Notes: generated by a model from the sequence alone, not told the origin. A stretch of 11,188 nt of DNA from Fodinibius sp041642155 (GCF_041642155.1 NZ_JBEPWZ010000080.1:1-11188); one strand, 5' to 3'. Shown: positions 1 through 5,946, numbered from the stretch's first letter. Numbers and translations: made by a program.

Positions 1-216
1 ATGTTTTCAAAAATTTCTGTCAAGGACGAGGATCAGCATCCCCTCTTCAAGTATCTTACATCGGCTTCTAACCCCGATTTTACAGGTGAAATCAAGTGGA
101 ATTTCGAAAAATTCCTGGTCGATAAAGAGGGCGAACTCATCCGCCGTTTCCGCAGTGATTCGACACCAAAAAGTAATCAGATTTTAAAGGCAATAGAAAC
201 CGCTTTGGAGAGTTAG
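1..216 (+). CDS. Glutathione peroxidase, C-terminal part (5' end outside window)
   Basis: This is the last 71 residues of a thiol/glutathione-peroxidase-family enzyme, which reduces hydroperoxides with a thiol donor. What is visible is the family's C-terminal signature: a Phe-Ser-Lys-Ile-Ser-Val segment, then HPLFKYLT, then KWNFEKFLVDKEG at about residues 32-44. The Trp33-Asn34 pair corresponds to the Trp and Asn of the catalytic tetrad. The Cys (or Sec) and Gln of the active site would lie upstream, outside the window. The family is usually about 160-180 residues, so the Met at position 1 is internal and not the start. The frame is open at the window edge and ends in TAG. A strong terminator follows about 40 nt downstream. 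Confident at family level; the thiol donor cannot be told from this part. Confidence 0.9.
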   Translation: MFSKISVKDEDQHPLFKYLTSASNPDFTGEIKWNFEKFLVDKEGELIRRFRSDSTPKSNQILKAIETALES

Positions 217-255
217 TATACTGTATCCCTAATACATCCCATCACCATCCCGACA

Positions 256-292
256 GAGGGCCGTAACTGATACTTACGGTCCTCCTTTTTTT
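256..292 (+). terminator. Rho-independent terminator of the glutathione peroxidase gene
   Basis: An 11-bp stem (256-266 with 274-284, one G-U pair) encloses a 7-nt loop and is followed by a seven-T run at 286-292. It lies 40 nt after the peroxidase stop codon. Confidence 0.9.
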
Positions 293-604
293 ATAGCAAG
301 CCTTGGGGAAGAGCGTTCGGCTGACAAATCTCTGGATTCTTGCACCTTCAATATCCTCACACATGCTTAACCCGGATTATTCACGGAATAATAGTAAAAT
401 TAAAGATTAAGCCATTGATATTAACCCAAATCCCGGGTTTTCAAAATCCTCATACACTCTATCCTTTTAACGCGTTGTGCAGTTAACTGACCCTACAGCG
501 TGTAACGGGTGTTAACTCCTGCCAAGCGTCTTTGCCAACCAATAGTTACATCTCTTATAGCACGGAAGGCCTATTTGGAAACCAAACGCAAAACGAAGTT
601 CCGT
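293..604. other. Intergenic stretch without a recognisable gene
   Basis: No protein with recognisable features was found on either strand between the peroxidase terminator and the 3' end of apaG. The only structure seen is a 7-bp hairpin with a 3-nt loop (376-382 with 386-392), nested in a second 7-bp pairing (369-375 with 433-439), and a 10-bp palindrome CAGTTAACTG near 480. No convincing terminator for apaG was found here. Confidence 0.6.
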
Positions 605-997
605 TTAATTTAATACATGCGATACCAGGCGAAATTTCGGGATTCTCACCTTCAGCTGCTTCCCGTCGTCCGCCTGCATGGTATAAAATCCCTTCATACT
701 GCCCCGGAACGATTTTAGTACACAAAAGCTATTGTACGTATGCTCTCCGCCCGGTTCTATCGTAGGCTTCTGCCCGATGACGCCTTCCCCGTCCACCTCG
801 TGCGTTTTGCCCGACGCGTTTTCAATCTCCCAGTGACGCGTGAGCAACTGCACGGTCCGGGACCCTAAGTTTTTGATGGTTATGAAATAGGCAAATACAT
901 GCTTGTTTGCAACCGCATTGGATTCTTCTTCCAGGTAAACCGGTTTTACCTGGACGCTAATATCGTGCGATACTTCAATAAATGTTGGCTGATACAT
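605..997 (-). CDS. apaG: ApaG (DUF525) domain protein
   Basis: A 130-residue protein that matches ApaG over its whole length; the usual size is about 125-130. ApaG is a small fibronectin-type-III-like beta sandwich linked genetically to Co2+/Mg2+ resistance and diadenosine tetraphosphate metabolism. Its molecular function is not settled. Visible family signatures are the N-terminal V-x-V-x-P-x-Y strand, YFITIKNLGSRTVQLLTRHW at about residues 37-56, the GEGVIGQKP-x-I-x-PG segment, and the FRGSMKGFYTM segment near the C terminus. The ATG start has AAGGA about 7 nt upstream, one of the better ribosome sites in the window. It stands alone, facing away from the tRNA region. A possible promoter is TTGATT, 17 nt, TACCAT in the upstream region at about 1021-1050. 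Confidence 0.95.
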   Translation of the reverse strand: MYQPTFIEVSHDISVQVKPVYLEEESNAVANKHVFAYFITIKNLGSRTVQLLTRHWEIENASGKTHEVDGEGVIGQKPTIEPGGEHTYNSFCVLKSFRGSMKGFYTMQADDGKQLKVRIPKFRLVSHVLN

Positions 998-1177
998 ACA
1001 AAATTCCTTGGTTTATATCTATGGTAACTAAATTCTTTCAGTGAATCAAAAGTTTTAATTACACAATGCTCGACGCAGGCCCCTGTAGTATTATACAGGA
1101 AAACGTTTCTCTCCATAGACAGTCGCGGGTTTCAAACTTTCCTGTTTTGACCCCGAGACAGAGCCACCGGAAATTCT

Positions 1178-1192
1178 TTTGATTAAATCAAA
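1178..1192. promoter_or_regulatory. Odd-centred TTGA/TCAA palindrome next to a promoter
   Basis: TTTGATT-A-AATCAAA is a perfect inverted repeat with a single central base. It lies 7 bp upstream of the TTGACA of the promoter at 1200-1229. Its TTGA and TCAA halves are 5 nt apart, whereas the two FNR-type boxes elsewhere in this window have 6. It could be an operator or simply an AT-rich upstream element. Confidence 0.3.
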
Positions 1193-1199
1193 TTTTGAC

Positions 1200-1229
1200 T
1201 TGACATGGGAGCCGAAAGGTCGTTATATT
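1200..1229 (+). promoter_or_regulatory. Sigma-70-type promoter upstream of the structured RNA / tRNA-Asp
   Basis: TTGACA at 1200-1205, an 18-nt spacer, and TATATT at 1224-1229: a full -35 match and five of six at -10. The expected transcript start at about 1236 coincides with the 5' edge of the long-range helix of the downstream RNA. No protein gene follows on this strand before tRNA-Asp, so the transcript should be non-coding, the tRNA precursor, or both. Confidence 0.55.
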
Positions 1230-1234
1230 CAGGG

Positions 1235-1426
1235 CTCTCATTCGGTCTGGCGATCTGGCTTAAGTATGAGACCACAAATTATCAGTGAGACAGGTCGGTA
1301 GCAGGAACAGGCCCTTTGTGATTGACGAAGTGCGTGCCTCAGCCACCGGTCATGCAGGAGGACAGAACAGTCTCCTTTTTCTTTTGTACCGACTGCTGGC
1401 GTGATGTGACAGTCCGAATGAGGAAA
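1235..1426 (+). ncRNA. Candidate structured RNA of about 190 nt (class not identified)
   Basis: No ORF of note lies here, but the + strand has nested pairing. A 9-bp end-to-end helix (1237-1245 with 1414-1422) continues after one mismatch with 3 more pairs (1247-1249 with 1410-1412). An inner 7-bp helix joins 1294-1300 and 1387-1393. A hairpin joins 1309-1312 with 1336-1339 and 1314-1318 with 1326-1330. A second hairpin at 1356-1376 is followed by T5-C-T4. The start agrees with the promoter at 1200-1229. The length is close to that of 6S RNA, but the fold is branched rather than rod-like. I do not see the conserved cores of SRP RNA, RNase P RNA, tmRNA or a cobalamin riboswitch. It may alternatively be the 5' leader of the tRNA-Asp transcript. 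Confidence 0.4.
1356..1385 (+). terminator. Terminator-like hairpin inside the RNA candidate
   Basis: AGGAG/AC pairs with GT/CTCCT (1356-1363 with 1370-1376; one bulged G at 1361) around a 6-nt loop, followed by TTTTTCTTTT. It could end a transcript of about 145 nt from the promoter at 1200-1229. Alternatively it could be an internal hairpin of the longer fold, because the outer helix partner lies downstream of it. Confidence 0.45.
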
Positions 1427-1460
1427 CGATAGTGATGTAAAAGGAATTACAATAATATAC

Positions 1461-1534
1461 GGTCCGGTAGTTCAGCTGGTTAGAACGCCTGCCTGTCACG
1501 CAGGAGGTCGCGAGTTCGAATCTCGTCCGGATCG
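1461..1534 (+). tRNA. tRNA-Asp (anticodon GUC)
   Basis: A full cloverleaf can be drawn. The 7-bp acceptor stem is 1461-1467 with 1527-1533 (one G-U) and the discriminator base is G at 1534. The D arm GTTC/GAAC is at 1470-1486. The anticodon stem CCTGC/GCAGG surrounds the loop CTGTCAC, with anticodon GTC at 1495-1497. The T stem is 1510-1514 with 1522-1526 and the loop is TTCGAAT. The G73 discriminator is a tRNA-Asp identity element. The 3' CCA is not encoded (CAA follows). Confidence 0.97.
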
Positions 1535-1548
1535 CAATTCAAAAAGTT

Positions 1549-1584
1549 AAGCCCTTGACTTACAAAGAGTTAGGGGCTTTTTTT
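1549..1584 (+). terminator. Rho-independent terminator after tRNA-Asp
   Basis: A 12-bp stem (1549-1560 with 1568-1579, two G-U pairs) with loop TACAAAG is followed by a T run through 1584. It begins 15 nt after the tRNA. Confidence 0.85.
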
Positions 1585-1619
1585 ATGCCTGGAATTTTAC
1601 CTTTCTGAAAGGGTAGTTT

Positions 1620-1832
1620 TTATTCTGGTATCAGAATGGTTCCATGGGTATAATATTTTCGTTGCGGTTTATCTTTCAAATGAATACCGAGATCATCATT
1701 GTTTTCATATCGACTCCATTTCTGTGTTTCTTTATTATAGTCTTCCAGTGGACAGTTGTCATTGACATTTGCTAAGAAAACCTCTTGACATATATCAAAA
1801 AACATTACGGGATTGTTAACTATCATCTGCAT
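1620..1832 (-). CDS. Doubtful small ORF of 70 residues, not recognised
   Basis: An ORF with no family I recognise. The composition looks protein-like (rich in Asn, Asp and Lys, ending KYYTHGTILIPE). There is no Shine-Dalgarno before the ATG, and the frame stays open a further 15 codons or so upstream without a better start. It could therefore be the surviving 3' end of a lost gene. An FNR-type palindrome (1785-1798) lies inside it, at the right distance to control the plus-strand gene at 1880. That argues either that the ORF is not real or that the palindrome is chance. There is no clear terminator beyond a weak hairpin near 1600. Confidence 0.25.
   Translation of the reverse strand: MQMIVNNPVMFFDICQEVFLANVNDNCPLEDYNKETQKWSRYENNDDLGIHLKDKPQRKYYTHGTILIPE
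1785..1798 (+). promoter_or_regulatory. FNR-type box upstream of the acetyltransferase operon
   Basis: TTGAC-ATAT-ATCAA fits the FNR/DNR consensus TTGAT-N4-ATCAA with one change. The centre is at 1791.5. The hexamer TATCAT lies at 1821-1826, exactly where the -10 element of a class II activated promoter (box centred at -41.5, transcript start near 1833) should be. The start codon of the acetyltransferase gene is at 1880. A close relative of this box lies upstream of yceI. Confidence 0.45.
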
Positions 1833-1879
1833 TATATAAGTTGGAACAAATAATGCTTTAAACTTATTCCCCAGCCGCT

Positions 1880-2161
1880 ATGGTTATTCAACAGAAAGAC
1901 GGAAAAAGCAAAGGATCCTTTTTTATTGAACAGGACGGTGATACAAAAGCCGAAATCACCTATTCAAAGGCCGGTTCAGATAAAATAATTATTGACCACA
2001 CTGAAGTATCCGATGAACTTCGAGGCCAAAATATCGGTAATGAATTGGTTGAGCATACGGTTAATTATGCTCGTGACAATGAATTGACGGTAATTCCACT
2101 CTGTCCATATGCTAAATCAGTTATTGAGCGGGATGAGTCATTGAAGGATGTACTAAAATAG
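1880..2161 (+). CDS. GNAT-like N-acetyltransferase of the YjdJ/NATD1 type
   Basis: A 93-residue single-domain protein of the compact GNAT-related family (Pfam Acetyltransf_CG type; bacterial YjdJ, eukaryotic NATD1). Visible motifs are the acetyl-CoA loop in HTEVSDELRGQNIGNELVEH (about residues 40-59, with R-G-Q-x-I-G), and the closing VIPLCPYAKSVIERD segment (about 71-85) that defines this subfamily. The size is normal for the family (90-100). The natural substrate is not known. The ATG start has no Shine-Dalgarno. The DUF5996 gene starts 34 nt downstream on the same strand, so the two are probably one transcript. An FNR-type box at 1785-1798 may control it. Confidence 0.9.
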   Translation: MVIQQKDGKSKGSFFIEQDGDTKAEITYSKAGSDKIIIDHTEVSDELRGQNIGNELVEHTVNYARDNELTVIPLCPYAKSVIERDESLKDVLK

Positions 2162-2195
2162 TATGGGCACCTAACTATATACAATACTTGTCACT

Positions 2196-3128
2196 ATGAA
2201 ACAGAACTCATCAGCAAGTCAAAAGGATTATTCGTGGCCCGAACTGCCTGCTCTGGCCGATTGGCAAGAGACACTTGAGGTAGTTCACTTATGGTCGCAA
2301 ATTGTCGGGAAAATACGTCTTAAAAATATGCCTTGGATTAATCACTGCTGGCATGTACCGTTGTATGTATCTGCCCGCGGATTGTCTACTTCATTAATCC
2401 CACATGCGTCAGGTAGTTTCGAAATTGAATTTAATTTTATTTACCACCGATTGGATATTCGAAAAATAGATGGGAAAAAGGCTTCATTTACTTTGGACTC
2501 GATGTCTGTGGCCGATTTCTATGATAAAACACTCGACAACCTCAAGCAACTGAATCTTGAAACCGAAATTTATCCCATGCCGGTTGAGCTCCCGGATCCT
2601 ATTGTACCTTTCCCGGAAAATACCCAGCAGGCACCTTATGATGCAGAAGCAGTACACCAATTCTGGAAAACTCTGACTCATGTACAGAGGGTCTTTACAC
2701 AATTCAGGTCAAATTTTATGGGTAAAGTGAGTCCTGTTCACTTTTTCTGGGGAGCATTTGATTTGGCGGTAACACGTTTCTCGGGACGAACCGCTCCAAA
2801 ACATCCTGGAGGGGTTCCAAACTGCCCTGATTGGGTTATGGAAAAGAGTTATTCCCACGAGTTGTCAAGTGCCGGATTTTGGCCAGGCACCGGTTTTGGA
2901 GAGGCTGCGTTCTATTCTTACGCTTATCCAGAGCCGGAGGGCTACCGAGATTCAGTTATCAAGCCTCAGGATGCATTATATAATGAGGATCTTGGAGACT
3001 ACCTACTGCCTTATCAGGCTGTGAAGAACGCATCAAACCCGGATGAGACACTGCTCGATTTCCTCCAGACGACCTATAAGGCCGAGGCCGTCAACGGAAA
3101 ATGGGATAGAGAAGCCCTTGAGAAATAG
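2196..3128 (+). CDS. DUF5996 family protein
   Basis: A 310-residue cytoplasmic protein without signal peptide or membrane segment. It matches the DUF5996 family over its full length: the N-terminal WPELPALADWQETLEVVHLW, then KNMPWINHCWHVPLYVSARG (about residues 43-62), then HFFWGAFDLAVTRFSGRTAP (about 183-202). A GFWPGTG motif follows near 228-234, and a YSYAYPEPEGY segment just after. Tryptophan and proline are abundant, as in relatives. The biochemical role is unknown. It follows the acetyltransferase gene by 34 nt and ends 8 nt from the end of the convergent Crp/Fnr gene, with no separate terminator visible between them. Confidence 0.88.
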   Translation: MKQNSSASQKDYSWPELPALADWQETLEVVHLWSQIVGKIRLKNMPWINHCWHVPLYVSARGLSTSLIPHASGSFEIEFNFIYHRLDIRKIDGKKASFTLDSMSVADFYDKTLDNLKQLNLETEIYPMPVELPDPIVPFPENTQQAPYDAEAVHQFWKTLTHVQRVFTQFRSNFMGKVSPVHFFWGAFDLAVTRFSGRTAPKHPGGVPNCPDWVMEKSYSHELSSAGFWPGTGFGEAAFYSYAYPEPEGYRDSVIKPQDALYNEDLGDYLLPYQAVKNASNPDETLLDFLQTTYKAEAVNGKWDREALEK

Positions 3129-3136
3129 CAAGCCCT

Positions 3137-3712
3137 TTACTTACTCATCTGCCCATGGACTCGGCTCAGGGTTTCAGGGCTCATCCCCAGGTAAGAAGCC
3201 ACAAGGTTCAGTGGCACACGATTCATGAACTCGGGATTTTGCTCTATCAGACGGCTGTACTTTTCTTCAGCGGTAAGCCCAAGTGCATTTTCCGCGCGTT
3301 GCTGCAAGGCCACATATGCATTTTGCACAATGATACGATGATATCTCTCATAGGCGGGGATTTCATCCAAAAGTTTTTCATGATTTTTCCGGTCAAGCAT
3401 CAACAGCTCACTGTCTTCAAGAACCTCAATATTTAAGGTAGTTGGTTCACCGGTGAAGAAGCTTTGCAGGTTTGCCATCCACCAGCCCTCAAAGGCAAAA
3501 CGTATGACATGCTGATTACCTTTTGAATCCACCGTGTAAGAATATAGCGCGCCCTTTTCCACAAACGCTAACTCACGACAAACATCGCCTTCTTGAAGTA
3601 GAAATTGTCGTTTGAGCATTCGCTTGGGGCGAAGATTATTTTTACACATCTCCCACTCATCATCAGTTAACTAGACATGTTCCTGAAAATTTTCTTTTAG
3701 TACCTGATACAT
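3137..3712 (-). pseudogene. Crp/Fnr-family regulator interrupted by an in-frame amber codon
   Basis: The cyclic-nucleotide-binding-type beta barrel (FLLQEGDVCRELAFVEKGAL and following) and the C-terminal winged helix (LNLVASYLGMSPETLSRV) are intact from the Met at 3649 to the stop at 3137. That gives 170 residues, shorter than the usual 190 or so. Reading on upstream in the same frame gives a typical family N terminus: ATG at 3712, MYQVLKENFQEHV, then TAG at 3673-3671, then LTDDEWE, then Met 3649. The ancestral protein was therefore 191 residues and one base change created the stop. The gene may be dead, restart at 3649 (21 nt past the stop), or need readthrough. The recognition helix has E-T-L-S-R, the E-x-x-S-R pattern of FNR-like proteins that read TTGA. 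No Fe-S cysteine cluster is seen. TATCTTTG at 3768-3761 fits the Bacteroidota -7 element TAnnTTTG. Confidence 0.8.
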
Positions 3713-3795
3713 TCGTTGTTTGCTTAGTGACTGCCGCCGTTTTTGTGCAAATTGACTTATCAAAGATATCTAAAAATGTACAGGGAATCATCAGG

Positions 3796-3836
3796 AAATA
3801 AAAAAGCGGATATCCTCCAGAAGAGAATACCCGCTT
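3796..3836 (-). terminator. Rho-independent terminator of yceI
   Basis: A 14-bp stem (3823-3836 with 3804-3817, with G-U pairs when read on the minus strand) and 5-nt loop are followed by a T run on the minus strand. It starts 27 nt after the yceI stop and separates yceI from the downstream regulator gene. Confidence 0.92.
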
Positions 3837-3863
3837 ATAGGTGTATGGGACGTTAGTCGTCAG

Positions 3864-4403
3864 TTAATTTTTAATAAACTGTACATTTAATTGCAGTTTA
3901 ATTTTATCGCCAACAACCACGTTACCAGCTTCGGTTACGGCACTCCAAGTTAGGCCAAATTCTTTTCGGTTAATACTTCCTTCAACTTCAAATCCAGCTT
4001 TGGTTTGACCATATTGATCGGTAACCGTACCACCGTGGACGACATCCAGTTCTATTTCTTTGGTGACGTCACGGATGGTTAAATCACCGGTAACTTTGTA
4101 TTTCCCGTCAGTAACTTTCTCAAAGTTTGTGGACTCAAATTTCAGCTGCGGATACTCTTCTGCATTAAAGAAATCATCAGACTTCAGGTGCTGGTCACGG
4201 TCATTATTGTTGGTGGTGATACTATCGATATCAGCAGTAAAACTTGCTTTGGCATTTTCGAAATCGGCGCCATCAGCTTCTATTTTTCCATCGTAAGAGC
4301 CGAAACTTCCGGTAACAGTCGAAATTACCAAGTGTTTTACTTTAAATTGTACTTCCGAATGCGTTGGATCTATGTTCCATAAGGTTTTCGTTGCAGTAGT
4401 CAT
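3864..4403 (-). CDS. YceI family protein (lipocalin-like polyisoprenoid-binding fold)
   Basis: A 179-residue YceI-domain protein, which forms a lipocalin-like barrel that binds isoprenoid or other lipid tails. Family signatures seen: WNIDPTHSEVQFKVKHL at about residues 9-25, VTGSFGSYDG (30-39), ITTNNNDRDQHLKSDDFFNAEEYPQLKFES (62-91), then GDLTIRDVTKEIELDV (105-120), and a closing NRKEFGLTW block (145-153). There is no signal peptide, so unlike E. coli YceI this copy should be cytoplasmic, as in many Bacteroidota paralogues. It is monocistronic: strong terminator downstream, FNR-type palindrome upstream. The ATG start lacks a Shine-Dalgarno. Confidence 0.95.
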   Translation of the reverse strand: MTTATKTLWNIDPTHSEVQFKVKHLVISTVTGSFGSYDGKIEADGADFENAKASFTADIDSITTNNNDRDQHLKSDDFFNAEEYPQLKFESTNFEKVTDGKYKVTGDLTIRDVTKEIELDVVHGGTVTDQYGQTKAGFEVEGSINRKEFGLTWSAVTEAGNVVVGDKIKLQLNVQFIKN

Positions 4404-4490
4404 TGTGTTATTGCTTTGATGTTAAACAGTTTGTTCATGCTTAACATACTACTTGGGACCATATCCACCATTGATATTTGACAGGAAATA

Positions 4491-4510
4491 CTCTTGATAT
4501 ATATCAAGAG
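4491..4510 (-). promoter_or_regulatory. Perfect 20-bp palindrome, FNR-type box, upstream of yceI
   Basis: A perfect inverted repeat whose core TTGAT-ATAT-ATCAA (4494-4507) matches the FNR/DNR consensus exactly. The centre (4500.5) is 97 nt upstream of the yceI ATG. TAGTAT at 4451-4446 (minus strand) would be the -10 if the box sits at about -61.5 (class I). It also lies 20 bp beyond the end of the abiEii remnant, which reads towards it. Confidence 0.65.
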
Positions 4511-4530
4511 AGACATCAAAATTACACCCA

Positions 4531-5065
4531 CTAATCCCAACCCTTATCCGGCTCCCAGGTTTTAGAAAATGTAGAACTCTCCTGAATTGAACGTGTTACT
4601 GGCCAAAGAAATGCTTTAACACGGTCAACAACGGAGCTAAGCTCTTTTGGTAGCTGGTCATCAGATATTTTACCTATAAACGCTTTCCATTGTTTTTTCT
4701 TGGTGCCGTCCTCGTAAAAAGTCTCTGTTAGCGCTGTTGGTAATTCTGTTGGAATTTTGGTCTCCCTCAATATTGATATTACAACACTTCCTAAATATTT
4801 CCACAATATCAGGTATCGCGCTACTTCCATATTTAAGTACATCAATATCTCTGGTTGCTCTTAACTCAGATATACCGGCCGCTCTTAGAAGTAACGCTCC
4901 TTTTAGCACGAAATCCTCTGCATTGGGTAGTTTACTCATGCGCAACAGGAATTTTTCCATTGCATAATACTGCAGTAGCTCATTGAATGGTCTATTTGTT
5001 TCCCGTGCCTTATTCAACAGGCGCTGATGTACCGAATCAACAATTGCTTGTTTGGATTTAGCCAT
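4531..5065 (-). pseudogene. abiEii: AbiEii-type toxin remnant (central deletion plus frame change)
   Basis: AbiEii is the nucleotidyltransferase-like toxin of type IV toxin-antitoxin and abortive-infection systems. The first about 103 codons read normally: start at 5065, FVLKGALLLRAAGI, then RATRDIDVL carrying the catalytic Asp pair, then EIFRKCCNINIEGD. The family's C-terminal tail (RETKIPTELPTALTETFYED ... KKQWKAFIGKI ... VVDRVKAFLWPV) follows directly but in another frame. The join is near 4758-4770. The middle of the protein is missing, including the later Asp strand and the E-K-x-x-A...K-D-x-Y-D-L region; I estimate about 100 residues. In the original frame the product ends after 131 residues. 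The start overlaps the antitoxin stop by 8 nt (ATGGCTAA), the normal coupled layout. The toxin should be inactive. Confidence 0.85.
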
Positions 5066-5675
5066 TGGCTATACTTTCTAAGTATGGTTTTATGACCGTT
5101 TTAACGCGACAAATTTCTGCATAGTGAAGAACATCTTTATAGCTTGCTTTGCCTTCACTGATTCCTCTTTCAAGGGCATCTATGGCAATATCCTGTCCAA
5201 TCTTATTCCGAAACTTAAAACAGTCAGCTATGGTCTTAGCCGGATTGTATACCTGAACGGATACTCCATCTATCTCATGCTCTTCTACTCCTTCGGTCAG
5301 GCTTTTACCAGAAAACCGATAGACTGATAGAGGCGGATAGTCAAGCTTAGGATCTCTACTTGTTCTGGGAAGGGCAATATGAACACTGTGGGGTATTTCA
5401 GTGGTCATATCATAAAAATCCAGCGCAGAGATCAGACATACTCTTGCTTTGGGGATCTTCGTTGCCACAATTGCCAGATCGGGATTTGAAAGCGGTCCTT
5501 TGTCTTTAAGCTTGTAAACTCCACGCTCAAGCTTCGTTATATAACCCTCCTCAAGCATATGGTAGAGCGTGCGGTTATGGATGCCTGCCCTTTCAGCTTC
5601 ACTCGTTCGCATAACTCCACCATGCTCCTTAAATATGCTAACAGCTTTCTCTATTTTGGGCTCTGATACGTACAT
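5058..5675 (-). CDS. abiEi: AbiEi-type antitoxin / transcriptional repressor
   Basis: A complete 205-residue AbiEi antitoxin. The N-terminal winged helix is visible at about residues 5-55 (KAVSIFKEHGGVMRTSEAER, then TLYHMLEEGYITKLERGVYKL). The C-terminal antitoxin domain follows, with KIPKARVCLISALDFYDMT, VYRFSGKSLTEGVEEHEIDG and VYNPAKTIADCFKFR. AbiEi proteins repress their own operon by binding inverted repeats in the promoter and neutralise AbiEii without forming a stable complex with it. The 52-bp dyad covering the start codon is a fitting operator. With the toxin gene broken, this is an orphan antitoxin that may still repress itself or protect against related systems. Confidence 0.93.
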   Translation of the reverse strand: MYVSEPKIEKAVSIFKEHGGVMRTSEAERAGIHNRTLYHMLEEGYITKLERGVYKLKDKGPLSNPDLAIVATKIPKARVCLISALDFYDMTTEIPHSVHIALPRTSRDPKLDYPPLSVYRFSGKSLTEGVEEHEIDGVSVQVYNPAKTIADCFKFRNKIGQDIAIDALERGISEGKASYKDVLHYAEICRVKTVIKPYLESIANG

Positions 5676-5726
5676 CTGGATAAAATTGCATACATTTACA
5701 AATAAGTGTATGCGTTTCTATCCAGA
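5675..5726 (-). promoter_or_regulatory. Nested 52-bp dyad over the abiEi start: probable AbiEi operator
   Basis: Two perfect inverted repeats share one centre (5700.5). The outer arms are TCTGGATA/TATCCAGA (5675-5682, 5719-5726) and the inner arms GCATACA/TGTATGC (5688-5694, 5707-5713). They are separated by 5 nt on each side. The left outer arm ends on the first base of the abiEi start codon. It could bind two AbiEi dimers. If transcription starts upstream of it, it could also fold as an mRNA hairpin that masks the start. No Shine-Dalgarno is visible. Confidence 0.75.
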
Positions 5727-5946
5727 ATAACAACTATATATTTCTTTTCTATAGCTTGAATATCTTCATCGGTATTGGGAAGAAAAAAGAATTTAAGATT
5801 CTAAAAGACTTGACGGGCCGTATACTTCAATTTGCGAAAATTGATAATAAAAGTAGCCATTTCGAATATATAAATACGCCCTATAACCAGCCTAAAGTGG
5901 TCGTGCCCCGCCCTTCCCTGTCGCATTTGGTTTTAATACTCATCTT
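5727..5946. other. AT-rich intergenic stretch between the two toxin-antitoxin modules
   Basis: The stretch is AT-rich with no supported gene; a TTG-started 65-codon ORF on the + strand has no protein-like features. TTGATA at 5841 and TATATAAAT at 5867-5875 look promoter-like for the DUF433 remnant, but the spacing (20 nt) is poor. Confidence 0.4.

Noticed and set aside
532..765. 77-codon + strand ORF
   Set aside because: It runs antisense over the 3' half of apaG and has no protein-like features.
1235..1426. Cobalamin riboswitch, SRP RNA or RNase P RNA
   Set aside because: Some short words look similar (for example GTCCGAAT near 1412), but the conserved cores of these classes are absent and the length or fold does not fit.
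3752..3763. TTGACTTATCAA as an autoregulatory FNR-type box for the Crp/Fnr gene
   Set aside because: The half sites are separated by 4 nt instead of 6, so it would not fit the same dimer geometry.
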